Origin: Lytechinus pictus
Taxonomy: Eukaryota > Echinodermata > Echinoidea > Temnopleuroida > Toxopneustidae
Reading direction: 5' to 3'
NCBI RefSeq assembly: GCF_037042905.1
Contig: NC_087249.1
Span: 38,439,401-38,503,400 of the forward strand
DNA: 64,000 bases
The notes under the pieces were generated by a model. That model did not search any database. It saw nothing but the letters and a program-made list of their open reading frames with translations, and was not told the DNA's origin. Position numbers and translations under genes: made by a program. Within the stretch, counting starts at the first letter, position 1, and the number at the start of each line of letters is the position of its first letter. Below, in pieces: positions 1 to 10,959 of the stretch.

Positions 1-2188
1 AAGGGGAAAATCACCCTGACGAAAAGGTAGTTGTAAAAATAACATATAAAATCTTTAAAAAAAATATTAAGATTAAGAAAATTATTAGAATTTCAAATTT
101 TCAAAAGTTTGTGAAGAACAATTATTATATTATATCTTTCCGGATCGAACTAAAATGATTTGTCTATTAATATTATACTGAAGGTACATGAAAAACAATT
201 TTTCAATTTTCGGAGAAAATGACAATTCATTGATTGTTTACCATACGTTACGTGGGAAAGCTGCTTGCATATGACGTCACAAATAAAAAAATAACATTGT
301 AAATGACTTGTCTAACCTTTTATGGATTTACCTCAAGCTTCGACATTTCTTTTATTATTTATTTCTGCTACTTTCGCAATAAACTTTTTGTCAAGGTGAA
401 CTTCCTCCTTTAACTATAAAACTGGCCTTTTTTTACTAGGACCTCATGATACAGCATGGACCTATAGGTCAATGGTAGTATATGTTTAGCCAAAGCGATA
501 TCAACACATATACCATTAGATTAGAATTTATTTAGATCGAGGGCAAATCTTTTTAGGTTTGGGTTTTTATTATTCATCAATATTCAGTATGTACTCGATA
601 CCTGTAATAATTCGCTGCTCTCACCCCAATGTTTCAATCCAATTCTCTCATTTATGTTCAGAACAAATTTTATTCCATACCTGCTATATTTCGCTGCACC
701 CATCTCAAAGCTTCGACCTGATCAAGCATTCCGAAATTTCCTCTTGCCTCTTCACCTCCTTTAAACAAAAGTTAACAAAATTTTACAGAATAACAGAAAA
801 AAAGCAAATTATTAAAACTAGAATAAAGATGTATTTAAAACAATTAAAAATGAATAATGTGTGTTGCATTAAAAAAAAAACAGTTATACACAGTAAAATC
901 GCGGTTTAGAATTTGATGTAACGCTGCTTAATTGATTGAAGATTAAATGTAAAAAAACTAAACTTTGTTGTTTGAGACTTGTATAAACTTTTAATACATT
1001 CTGTAAAGTTATATAGTAAACAGCGTTGTATTAAAATATCAAATACCGTTTTAATGTATACTGTATAGCGCTGGAATGTAATTTTTTTTTACACATTAGC
1101 AGATAGTAAACGGATTTTGCCAACCGAATAGATCATTTTCAAAAAACGAGGTAATTGAATACTGTAAAAAAAAATAGCTGTTTGAAATAATACTCTGTTT
1201 AAGCCCATCACATTAACTTTTCTTTAAACTTCAATATGAGCTGTTTAAACTTTAAAAGAAGTTGGTTAAACTTTTAAAGTGTAGTATGGCCCTATATTGG
1301 GCTATTGTGTGTCATTCTTAATAGATGACATATCCGAGCAGTGATGGGGGTAGGATAAGTTAATTCACGTATCCGCCAATATTTGGATCATGACTAATTC
1401 AATCAGGTAAAGGTAGAATGAGGTATTCCGTTGGCCAAAAATATATAAGACATCAATCAACTCATGAAAAAATATAGGTTTATTATAGAACGAGGAATAG
1501 CATAAGTCAATTGTTAATTGTTTCATTCTAGTACGCAGGAAGCAAATCGAATATAGCGGTGATTTTATTTCATTGATTTTAAGGAATTCTACGCTTATGC
1601 CAAAGAGAATGATATCGTGATAATCACTGTCATGAATGTAGGAAATATTTAGAGATATCCTTAAACTATCATTTAATTCTATAAACCAAGGGGGCTATGC
1701 AGGATATTTTTAAGAAGAAGGGGCCGGGAGAGACATGACGACTGGAAGATTATATTCTCTCTCAATCGCATTATAGGCATTCTGGAGAGTTAAACGGCCC
1801 AGAACTCTTCTTTATATACTCCTCTTTTCCCCTTTATCGTTTTTCTTTTCTTCATACCGCCATGCACTATTTGAAAAATAATAAGGGCGCCCCCCCCCCC
1901 GACAGTGGCACCGCCCCTGTTGGTTACCGTTCTTCCTGATTATAAATTGGTTTTACTGCAGGAGCGGAAATTATGATAGTAACAGTAATAATAATAATAA
2001 TGATAATAGTAGTAATCAATGATGATGGTGATGATGAAGATGATGATGATGGTGATTATTATTATTATTATATACTATTATTATTATGACTATTATCATT
2101 ATTATCTTCATCATTATCATCATCAGAATAAAAACCAGTTGAGTGAACTATTATACTAACTTGTTGAGAATCGTGAGAATATTCCCAC
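1..2188. other. Non-coding, downstream intron or flank of the esterase gene
   Basis: I see no supportable exon here. The esterase reading frame stops being traceable after the exon at 2189-2320, and I looked on the minus strand for the expected next block (the stretch after NYR leading to the serine elbow) without finding it. The stretch is AT-rich, with a C run near 1890 and a trinucleotide microsatellite near 2000. The missing downstream exons probably lie left of position 1. Confidence 0.6.
1979..2128. repeat. ATA/GAT/ATT trinucleotide microsatellite
   Basis: Imperfect runs of ATA, GAT, ATT and ATC triplets switch strand bias part-way (GAT-rich, then ATT/ATC-rich), so the array is partly self-complementary. 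It lies about 60 bp beyond the splice donor of the last visible esterase exon. Confidence 0.85.
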
Positions 2189-2320
2189 CCTGTAATTGAC
2201 TGTGACAACGATGACGTCACCGACCGCCACCAAGGGAACGCCATAATACATATAAGTCATAGCGGAGCCTGTAACGAAGGTCCCTCCGTGGATGTAAACC
2301 AGAACTGCGGCATTGTTGGG
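2189..2320 (-). CDS. Esterase exon 3 (oxyanion-hole exon)
   Basis: 132 nt, 44 codons, phase 0 at both ends. It begins PNNAAVLVYIHGG and ends VIVVTVNYR, matching the family's oxyanion-hole HGG and the strand before the nucleophile elbow. The acceptor is a TTTTAG at 2321-2326 read on the minus strand. The donor is GTGGGA, a weak but valid GT, chosen because NYR is a common boundary and the frame runs into a stop soon after. Confidence 0.85.
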
Positions 2321-5300
2321 CTAAAAGTTCAAAGAATTAGGAATTAAAATATTAGATACTATACCAAGTTATTATCTGAAGTACGGATTATGTTTGAATG
2401 TATTACGAGATTAGCTTTGTTTGTTTTTTATTTTAATTTCGTTGCAAGCAGTTCAGTTAAAAAATAACAATGTACAGTCTAGATATCGCATATATCATTT
2501 GGAAGCGTTGTTGCTCCTAAACTTATTAGGATGAAAAGGAAACTATTACACTGTCATATCAATATAGAATATGACTATACTTTTTAAATCATCCACACGA
2601 ATAGATTGCATATCCTTGATCTAACAACTATACTGGACATTTAATTAAGGGTGACTTTGACTGAAATGAGATTACCAATTTGATAACTCAGCGACTTCAC
2701 TGAGCGAAACAAACAAAAATAGATGGAGAAGGCAAAGTGGGGATAAAGAGCAAATTGGACAGTAAAAAGCAGACTACCGTATTTTTTTTCATAAAATGTT
2801 CTCCTGGGCCCCGTCTTACAAAGAGATGCGATTGATCCAATCAACCACAACTATAATACTCTCTAAAAACGAATCAGTCAAAAATGACTAGTTAATAGGG
2901 TCAGCTGGGTGCAACTGTTATTCTAGTCACACTAGACTAATTTCTAGTCGTATTTTACTAGAACAGAGTTATTTTAAACTAGAATATATGTCAGAAATGT
3001 GATTGTCATATCAGTTGCACCTAGCTGACTACTGGCCTAGTCAGTTTAACTGATTTGTTTTAAGAGTGTATGGAAAGCCAGCAACGTCAACATCTATTAT
3101 GCTTGCTGGTTCAAAATATTTTCTAATATTCATACATTCAATGTTTTCTTGAAAATTCAGTGTGATTCTCTTTTTGTTTACAAAGGACATTATAATACTT
3201 ATATATATATATATGGACTTCCATAGAATTGAGGTTGATCGGATTAATCGTAACTCTTTGTAAGACGGGACCCTGGTCATTGTTTATTACGTCACCAGAA
3301 TTCATACCATTTCTATTTTGATGAATATGTATTTATCAAGATTATCAATAAAGCAAATTGAGTGACCGAAAGCAGGAAACTCAATTTGGAAACGAACTGT
3401 GTGTACGCATGACAAAATAATTGTTTTGGGAATATTCAATGGGATAGCGGCTGCCAAAGCAGGTGGGAAGGAATTCAATAACATATCCGTTTTAAATTCG
3501 GAAACTTCCATTAAACGGTCAAGGTATTAACTCACTCTCTATGTCACTTAAAACACTGTAAAACGTTGTTTGCCATTTTAAGCACTTTGCTTAAGGCTGT
3601 CACTCTATTATTCAAAGTCTTGAACAAGTTTTTTTTTTTTTTAATAGAAATAAACAATTTCTAAAAAGTTTAGACAGTTGTTAAAAAGTCTAAACAACTT
3701 TTTGTTAGAGTTACGGGCTCAACATGCAAGTAAGGACCAAAATCAATGAGTAAATAAATACATAGATTCCTAGATATATATTTGTTATCTACTTTTATCC
3801 AATATAGATAATTAATAAACATCCCAGAAGGAAAGACCAGTAAGACCAGTAAGAATTTTTACTGGTTTCCAGTAGAATTTTACTGGTCTTACTGGTTTTT
3901 CCTTCTGGGTTGTTATCATTCTTATTACTGTTATCAAGTTGTTATTGCTATTGTAATTATTATTATTAATATCATCATAATTATCAAGTATTAACATTTT
4001 CATTAAAATAATTACCTCCTTTAATTACCCAGAAGGAAAAACCAGTAAGACCAGTAAATTTTTTTACTGGTTTCCAGTAGAATTTTACTGGTTTCCAGTA
4101 TATTTTTACTGGGCCAGTTGATTTTTAACTGGACCAGTAAAAATCAACTGGAGACCAGTTCCAACAATTGCATTCCAGTTGAAGCAATTAGTAATACCAG
4201 TTAAATTGTTTTTCATCAAACTGGTGTTTCTGGTCCAATAAATGGTTTCCAGTAGATTTTTACTGGTTTCCAGTATATGTTTACTGGACCAGTTGAATTT
4301 TATCTGGACCAGTAAAAATCAACTGGAGACCAGTTCAAACAATTGCATTCCAGTTGAAGCAAAGTAGTAATACCAGTTAAATTGTTTTTCATCAAACTGG
4401 TGTTACTGGTCCAATAAATAATGACTTTATTTCAAGTCAGATCATTTGACGAATTATGGAAAATGAATCTTGCAATTCAGAGAAAGTTATTATGATTCGT
4501 TATCATTGTTATCATTTGTTCTTATAATTATAATTATCATAATTATTATTATTATGATTATTGTTATCATTCTTATTACTGTTATCATTGTTATCGATAT
4601 TGTAATTATTATTATTAATTATCATAATTATCAAGTATTAACATTATCATTAAAATAGTAAATTCCTTTAATTATGATTAAGATCAAAGCAAGATATATT
4701 CCTCTGATATAGTCAACTGGTCTAAAGTAATTCATTGTTTGAAATTGAACTGGTCAAGACCAGTAATACCGGTAATTCTGATGATGCTGATCACGTGGTT
4801 TACCTCATTTGCATATTTCCTATTTTGAACAGAAAAATCAGGATTTAGAATGGAATATCCTTGCAATGGCACTCATTGTTGTTTAAAAACTTTCCAAATA
4901 AGTGTGTGAACTAATTTACAATGAAAGTGTGTAATTTCATATATCACATTTAAAATAACAGCAGAAAAATTAATTTACTAACCATCTTTTCCTTCACATT
5001 TCACTGACCATGGTATATAACAAACCAAATGCATGTAATAAATTGATCCAGTAAGACCAGTACGAGGACCAGTTAGACCAGTTCGAAGACCAGTCAGACC
5101 AGTAGAAAATACCAGTAAAGACCAGCTTAATCGGAGACCAGTATGAAGACCAGTGAGACCAGCAACAACCACCAGAAACAAGACCAGTATGAAATTCCAG
5201 TAATTCAAGACCAGTTTAATTTTTAACTGGACCAGTAAAATTTTAACTGGACCAGTATGACCAGTTAGACCAGTAAACCGATGTTCCAATTTCCAGAGTT

Positions 5301-6992
5301 ACCAGTTAAAATTCTACTGGTCTAACTGGTCCAGTGGAACTGGTTTTTCCTTCTGGGATAAAAATGCAACTGATATGTACTTAGAATGGGGGATCTTACC
5401 TTAGGACTAGGTGTATAGAGTGACAGGCTTAACATATGCAAGTAAGGACCAAACTCATTGAGTAAACAAATATATAAATTCCTAGATATATATTTGTCTA
5501 CTTTTATCCGATATAGATAATTAATAAACGTAAAAATACAACTATAACAGATACTAAAAATGGGGCACTTACCTTAGGACTCGGTGTATACACGTTGAGA
5601 TAAAGACAGTCCTCATCAACGATAGGATAGTTGTTGTAGATTGGTTGCATACATGCTGGTTTAAACGTCTTAGTATCTAAGATGTGTTGCCATGATGCCT
5701 TGGGAGTGGGTGGACTGAAACGCACAGGTGGTTCGGCAAACGGGACACCCTGAATACAGTATCGCAGAGTTTTTCAAGAAGCAAACTTTTATTCAAATTT
5801 GGTATACTAAATTGTTATCGGAAAGGGGCAGGAATGCATGACGCCAGGGTATTTTGGTGTGGATATCACGTAGTGTACGTACCTTCATTGCGCAGGGTAA
5901 TACTAACTTCTTTATTCCCCTTTCTCCCCCTTCCCCTCCTCGTATTTTACTACTATAAAAAAAACAAGAGACAGTGGCCGCATTGAATTGCTCCAAACGC
6001 GATTCTATACAATTTTTAGGGGCTAATCGGGGCTTGATAAATGTGTGATTATGGTCATTTCAAAACAAGGAAATGGCCTACTCCTGTGATAGGGTATAAG
6101 ACGATTAAAGCAACTGGATATGAATATATCAGCCCGTCTGTCCGGGCCCGTGATTTGATAGCTTACACTGTTATGCAAGGGAGTGTAGCGACCGAGCAAC
6201 AAAGCACTGAGCATGCTGATGAGCGATTGTTAGCCCCACGTAGAATATAGTGCCTGCATTGCCCCTTTGGAGCCGCCCTATACATTTTCTGTGTCATTCA
6301 TTTAAGATCGAATGTCGTACGTGTATTTCTTCCTTCATCTCTCAGTGGACCTGACAAAATGAAGATGAATCGTAAAATTTCGACCCACTTTCGAAACATT
6401 AAAGTTAATCGAGAAAGTCTTTTTTTTAAATGGTGATTTTTTTTTATCAAATCATTAAATGAACCGTTCCGCACCGGCCCACAAATTAATGTCCTAAGAA
6501 AGAGGAGTTTACAACCCTAACTTTCAAGTCAGATGATATAGTTATTATATTTGTGTACAATTAGTGCTTACAAGTTTTCTAATCAGAAACCATTGACATT
6601 AGTGATACAAAAGGTAGGCAATTTTAAGCCAACGTGCATTCATTAATATTGTAATGTTTTATATAGCTTTAATCATGTTTATGAATTAAGGTATAATATT
6701 CGAACAATAGTAAAACAAAAAGTTAATTCAGGAATATTAATTTATTCTTATCACATAAAGGCTCATAATATGCACTTTGTTCCTTTAACCGTTTTACAAA
6801 AATATATCGATAATTAATTATTCACCGAAATGTACTTACGAGATAAATATTGACCGTCTTTCTAATACCGAAGTGGTCAAAATGGGTCGTATTCCCCTCG
6901 ATCGTTCCTTCAGCTAGCTTGACCAAGGGGTGCGCCAATGTCTCTATAATTGAGACCGATCCGAACAGAAAGATTAAGATAAAGAAATCCAT
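2189..6992 (-). CDS. Secreted cholinesterase/carboxylesterase-like protein, N-terminal part (3 exons; 3' part outside window)
   Basis: Three exons (6840-6992, 5573-5749, 2189-2320) join in phase 0 to give 154 residues. Residues 1-20 are a hydrophobic signal peptide (MDFFILIFLFGSVSIIETLA). The protein then follows the carboxylesterase family order: the YLGVPFAEPPVRF block (50-62), EDCLYLNVYTP (96-106), and the oxyanion-hole segment VYIHGG with TVNYR (118-154). The conserved Cys of EDCLYLN and an upstream Cys (PACMQ) fit the first family disulfide. The family hydrolyses esters in the secretory route or outside the cell. The catalytic GxSxG serine, Glu/Asp and His are in exons to the left of the window, so activity and substrate (choline ester or other) cannot be judged. 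The start is the only Met that gives a signal peptide. An LTR retrotransposon begins about 460 bp upstream. Confidence 0.9.
2803..3276. mobile_element. Palindromic MITE with a second palindrome nested inside
   Basis: The ends are about 40 bp of near-perfect inverted repeat, starting CCTGGGCCCCGTCTTACAAA on the left and matching the reverse complement of the right end (TTTGTAAGACGGGACCCTGG). A second inverted pair around 2897-3033 (GTCAGCTGGGTGCAACTG against CAGTTGCACCTAGCTGAC) forms an inner hairpin. No coding capacity. A related copy with the same termini is at 38405-38682. It lies in intron 2 of the esterase. Confidence 0.8.
3823..3909. repeat. Short palindromic ACCAGT element
   Basis: An 87-bp near-perfect hairpin begins CCCAGAAGGAAAGACCAGTA and ends in its reverse complement, CCTTCTGGG. 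It is followed by about 120 bp (3910-4027) that resembles the interior of the larger copy at 4028-5357, so this looks like an internally deleted family member abutting a full one. The dinucleotide AT flanks both 3823 and the end of the larger copy at 5357, so the two may behave as one compound insertion. Confidence 0.7.
4028..5357. mobile_element. 1.33-kb ACCAGT-repeat transposon, copy A
   Basis: The termini are inverted (CCCAGAAGGAAAAACCAGTA and its complement ending CCTTCTGGG). Both ends are built from dozens of CCAGT/ACTGG words that alternate in orientation, so they can fold into many hairpins. The middle is AT-rich with ATT/ATC microsatellite and a unique segment near 4780-4980. No transposase is visible; the minus-strand open frame at 4978-5289 (repeated TGLTG) is only the repeat translated. 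Copy B at 9521-10870 is collinear and highly similar. It interrupts a tandemly duplicated segment of the esterase intron 2. Confidence 0.8.
5400..5417 (-). pseudogene. Duplicated 3' end of esterase exon 2 with its own donor
   Basis: Read on the minus strand, this copies the last codons of exon 2 (YTPSPK) followed by a GTAAG donor, with one synonymous change (ACC-CCG to ACC-CCT). It belongs to a tandem duplication of about 180 bp: the unit that follows exon 2 (5418-5593) is repeated to the left, where the copy is split by the transposon between 3822 and 5358. The fragment has no acceptor of its own, so it should be a non-coding relic. Confidence 0.75.
5573..5749 (-). CDS. Esterase exon 2
   Basis: 177 nt, 59 codons, phase 0. 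It encodes GVPFAEPPVRFSPPTPKASW, then a Cys, then EDCLYLNVYTPSPK, the most diagnostic stretch of the carboxylesterase family. The acceptor is TTCAG and the donor GTAAGTG, a near-consensus site. It joins exon 1 to make YLGVPFAEPP. Confidence 0.93.
5750..6839. other. Esterase intron 1
   Basis: AT-rich intron between exons 1 and 2. The open frames at 5793-5996 and around 6023-6250 have no splice context or family resemblance. I see no repeat element here. Confidence 0.7.
6840..6992 (-). CDS. Esterase exon 1 (signal peptide)
   Basis: 153 nt, 51 codons, from ATG (6990-6992) to the donor GTAAGTAC. Residues 1-20 are a signal peptide ending at ETLA, and the mature part HPLVKLAEGTIEGNTTHF holds a possible N-glycosylation site (NTT). 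The start is supported by the signal peptide and by the in-phase join to exon 2. Confidence 0.88.
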
Positions 6993-7455
6993 CTCACAAG
7001 CGCTTGTTCATGATTAAAAAAAAAAGACTCCCGAACTACAGTGTAGCAGATCAGAAGAGTTACTGATGTAAAAATTAATGAGTGATAATCGAGAGAGAGA
7101 GGGAGAGAGAACTGTTCCGTTACACGCGATCCTCACGATTTAATTCCCCCGACAGCTGTGTAGTGTATGTCAGCCTCTTTCACGATCATGACTAGTTAGT
7201 CCCATTATAACTATATCATATCCTATATTGTTCTTGATCGTCCTCGTAACTCTCAATGAACTTTTTCCCTCTCAGTCAAGGTGAGGGGCGCGTGTAAGCA
7301 TTATTTGCTCCTCCTCGCGATCTCTCGACTCGTCTGTGTGTGTATGTTTATTTTGTCTGTTTATTTTTTTGAGGGGGGGGGGGGTTAGTGAACCCCATCA
7401 GGAAATTGAACATACTTAGTGTTCAAATTCTGCCTAATTTGAAATATTTAATTGT

Positions 7456-7874
7456 TATTGTGTTCATACAACACATTTCATTCTTCATCAAACCATACTT
7501 TCATTCTGTCATTCTATCATGCTATTAATTCATGCCTCATTATCTCAACTGCTGTTTCCATCTCCGTTCATAAGCTCACTATCATCATGTTTCCACCCCA
7601 GACCAGTTGTGTAAATATTGACCATGCTGTATTACCCCCACCATGAACAACCCCTTGTTCAACTCCATCTGTTTACACTTTCCTTATCACTTTGCCTTCC
7701 TCCGAATATTATGTAACTTTGTACAGTGAATTATATATTGTAGTTTTAGTATAGAGAACAAAGTCAGTTGTGAATGTAACTCCAAGCCAAGCAGACATGC
7801 CTAGTTATTGAGTAGAGATTGAGACCGAGTATGAGTTCAAGTGTGTATTAGAGTTAGGATACACATACACAAAA
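7456..7874 (+). repeat. 5' LTR
   Basis: About 419 bp repeated almost exactly at 10960-11920 once the 540-bp insertion is removed. Differences are few (for example CTCACTATC against CACTATC, TTAGG against TTCGG, and loss of TTTG), so the element is fairly young despite its broken genes. Confidence 0.85.
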
Positions 7875-7892
7875 TTGGCGACGAGGATAAAA
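7875..7892 (+). other. Primer-binding-site candidate
   Basis: TTGGCGACGAGGATAAAA directly follows the 5' LTR. TGGCGAC-type sites in this position are common in Gypsy-class elements. The priming tRNA is not identified. Confidence 0.55.
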
Positions 7893-7915
7893 AAAACCTG
7901 AAAAGGCAGAGAGAA

Positions 7916-8643
7916 TATGGCTCGACGCGTGGACCTTTCACAGCCAGCACCCTTTGGTGTCCGTTCGGCTAGAGCAGGGACCGGGAGCAGGGATTGCCTG
8001 GCCAAAATGGAGACGAGTATTTGAGTACTACCTAGCAGCATCAGGAGTCTCAGCAGATGGTCAGAAGCGGGCCCTTCTACTGCACTGTGCAGGACCAGAA
8101 GTTCAAGAGTTATATGAGGATGAGCCTAAGTATGAGACAACGCTGAAGGCTCTGACCAAATATTTTGAGCCCCGGAAGAATGTAGTATTTGAGAGACATG
8201 CTTTTCGACAAGCAGTTCAAAGTGATGGAGAGACTGTCGATGAATATTGCACTCGACTACGTGTATCGGCAGCATCATGTGCATTTGGTGAACATACCGA
8301 TGAACATATACGTGACCAAATTGTGGATAAATGTACATCTAGCTCACTTCGAAGGAAGCTACTCAGGACAGATGGCCTGAAACTGGATGACTTGCTATCG
8401 ATAGCAAGAGCAACTGAATCTGCAGACCGGCAGGCTGGAGTGATGGAGGCCTCGGGAAGAACTTCGGAATCTGCGTGTGTGATTAAGGGAGGACCAGTGA
8501 GACAGCCTAATCGCAGTGACAGGCAAGGAAGGCAACCAAAAACATCAGAGAGTGTGAACAATCAAGACAATATATGCGGGAACTGTGGAATATTGGGACA
8601 TCGACCAGGAGATCGAGGATGCATGCCCCGCCCAAAATCGTGA
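7916..8643 (+). pseudogene. Retrotransposon gag remnant
   Basis: A gag-like protein reads openly from about 7954 to 8643 in one frame: a helical retrotransposon gag region with WPKWRRVFEYYLAASGV near its start and FRQAVQSDGETVDEYCTRLR in the middle, then a basic linker and a first zinc knuckle (CGNCGILGH...GC). The likely ATG at 7916 (MARRVDLSQPAPFG) is in another frame, so a frameshift lies between the two. The frame closes just after the first knuckle. It would have coated the element's RNA. Domain assignment is by pattern only. Confidence 0.8.
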
Positions 8644-9230
8644 GTGTCTTGTTTGCAAACGGGTAGGTCATTTTGCACGAGTTTGCCGTTCGAAACTGAG
8701 GTCTGGTGGTTTGAGTTCGAGACAAGCTCCCATCAACCATGTCAACAACGACGAATTTGCTGGGATTGGGGATGGCGCAAACTTGGCAGCGAAGACGAGT
8801 GACAATTATGAATGAGATCTTCAACTCGGATGATGATGTGATGTTCAGCGTGAGAGAGGAGGGGAATGTCCTTCCTAAAAGATCAATTATGGTGAACAAT
8901 GCAAAGATCGACACCCTTGTTGATTCGGGATCGTCAGTAGACATCATTGATGAGCGTACTTTTAGCTGGATGAGAGGCCGGTGCTCACCACTCCGGTTGA
9001 CCCCCAGTCGCATGAGATTATACGCGTATGGAAGTCGCAGCCCACTTCCGCTCCTAGGACAATTCTTAGCTAAAGTGTCGACAGCATCATCGTCGACCAC
9101 GACTCGATTTGTGGTAGTGCGAGGCAACAGCGGATGCGCACTCAGTCGGAAGACATCAACAGAGCTCGGACTGATATGCTTAGCGGGAGGTGCTCAGACA
9201 CAGGAGCAGCACGTTGATAAGGGGGGATGA
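8610..9230 (+). pseudogene. Second zinc knuckle and aspartic protease remnant
   Basis: The second knuckle (CLVCKRVGHFARVC, a perfect CX2CX4HX4C) is in a different frame from the first. The next block, in a third frame from about 8820, has VNNAKIDTLVDSGSSVDIID, the retropepsin active-site signature D-S/T-G. The frame closes at 9230 without reaching reverse transcriptase. Two frameshifts in about 200 bp show that the polyprotein is dead. Confidence 0.82.
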
Positions 9231-9520
9231 TCACGAGCTATGGACCGTTGTCCAACGAAAAAGAAATTAATGTTCTCAAGAAGTAACGCAGAGAAAAAGA
9301 GGAAGAACTGAGAACATTCATTTCTTTTAACTTATTCCATTAACAGCAAAGCTTGGTTCACATGTGATTTGTTCAAGTAAACTGGAGAAGCTATATGCAT
9401 GTTGAAAATTTTACGATTGTTGTTATTGCCCTCAAGTATTACAATGCCACAAGGTCTAGCAGAAATTAATTTATAGAATATATGTTCCAGAAAGATTAAT
9501 TTGTGATAATGTTGATTATG

Positions 9521-10870
9521 CCCAGAAAGAAAAACCAGTAAGAATTTTTACTGGTTTCCAGTAGAATTTTACTGGTTTCCAGTATATTTTTACTGGGCCA
9601 GTTGAGGTTTAACTGGACCAGTAAAAATCAACTGGAGACCAGTTCCAAAAATTGCATTCCAGTTGAAGCAATTAGTAATACCAGTTAAATTGTTTTTCAT
9701 CAAACTGGTGTTTCTGGTCCAATAAATGGTTTCCAGTAGATTTTTATTGGTTTCCCGTATATGTTTACTGGACCAGTGGATTTTTAACTGGACCAGTAAA
9801 AATCAACTGGACCAGTTAAAATCATCTGGAGACCAATTCAAACAATTGCATTCCAGTTGAAGCAAAGTAGTAGTACCAGTTTAATTGTTTTTCATCAAAC
9901 TGGTGTTACTGGTCCAATAAATAATGACTTTATTTCAAGTCAGATCATTTGACGAATTATGGAAAATGAATCTTGCAATTCAGAAAAAGTTATTATCGTT
10001 ATCATTGTTATCATCATTCTTCTTATAATTATCATAATTATTAGTATTGTGATTATTATGATCAGTGTTGTTATCATTCTTATTACTGTTATCATTGTTA
10101 TCGATATTGTAATTATTATTATTAATATTATCATAATCATCAAGTATTAACATTATCATTAAAATAATTATTTCCTCTAATTATGATTAAGATCAAAGCA
10201 AGATATATTCCTCTGATATAGTAATGTGGTCTAAAGTAATTCATTGTTTGAAATTGAACTGGTCAAGACCAGTATACCAGTAATTCTGATGATGCTGATC
10301 ACGTGGTTTACCTCATTTGCATATTTCCTATTTCAAAAAGAAAAATCAGGATTTAGAATGGAATATCCTTGCAATGGCACTCATTGTTGTTTAAAAACTT
10401 TCCAAATAAGTGTGTGAACTAATTCACAATGAAAATGTGTAATTTCATAAATCACATTTAAAATAACTGCAGAAAGATTAAATTACTAACCATCTTTTCC
10501 ATCACATTTCACTGACCATGGTATATACAAAACCAAAGGCATGTAATAAATTGATCCAGTAAGACCAGTACCCCGGGGACCAGTACGAGGACCAGTTCGA
10601 GGACCATGCAGTTAGACCAGTAGAAAATACCAGTAAAGACCAGCTTGAATTGGATACCAGTATCCAGTGAGACCAGTAACAACCACCAGAAACAAGACCA
10701 GTATAAAATTCCAGTAATTCAAGACCAGTTTAATTTTTAACTAGACCAGTAAAATTTTAACTGGACCAGTATGACCAGTTAGACCAGTAAACCGATGTTC
10801 CAATTTCCAGAGTTACCAGTTAAAATTCTACTGGTTTAACTGGTCCAGTGGAACTGTTTTTCCTTCTGGG
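9521..10870. mobile_element. 1.35-kb ACCAGT-repeat transposon, copy B, nested in the retrotransposon
   Basis: Collinear with copy A (4028-5357) from CCCAGAAAGAAAAACCAGTA to the inverted end CCTTCTGGG. A TG dinucleotide occurs on both sides and could be a 2-bp duplication. It contains small indels relative to A, including an extra ACCAGT block near 9795-9830. The insertion is in the gap between protease and the 3' LTR, so it postdates the retrotransposon. Confidence 0.8.
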
Positions 10871-10949
10871 TGAGTTTATGACTTTGTTAATGAGATCCAG
10901 TGATTGAATTTTGTGAGGATCTTTTGATGGTACAAGTTTTATTCCAAAC

Positions 10950-10959
10950 AAGGGAGGGA
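10950..10959 (+). other. Polypurine tract
   Basis: The run AAGGGAGGGA lies directly before the 3' LTR, the position where plus-strand priming occurs in LTR retrotransposons. Confidence 0.65.

Noticed and set aside
559-909. 116-residue plus-strand frame
   Set aside because: Low-complexity AT-rich translation ending in poly-Lys, with no family features.
4978-5289. 103-residue minus-strand frame with TGLTG repeats
   Set aside because: It is the ACCAGT word repeat translated; copy B of the element does not keep it.
8126-9127. Minus-strand frames of 70-206 residues across the retrotransposon
   Set aside because: They are antisense shadows of gag and protease with no domain support.
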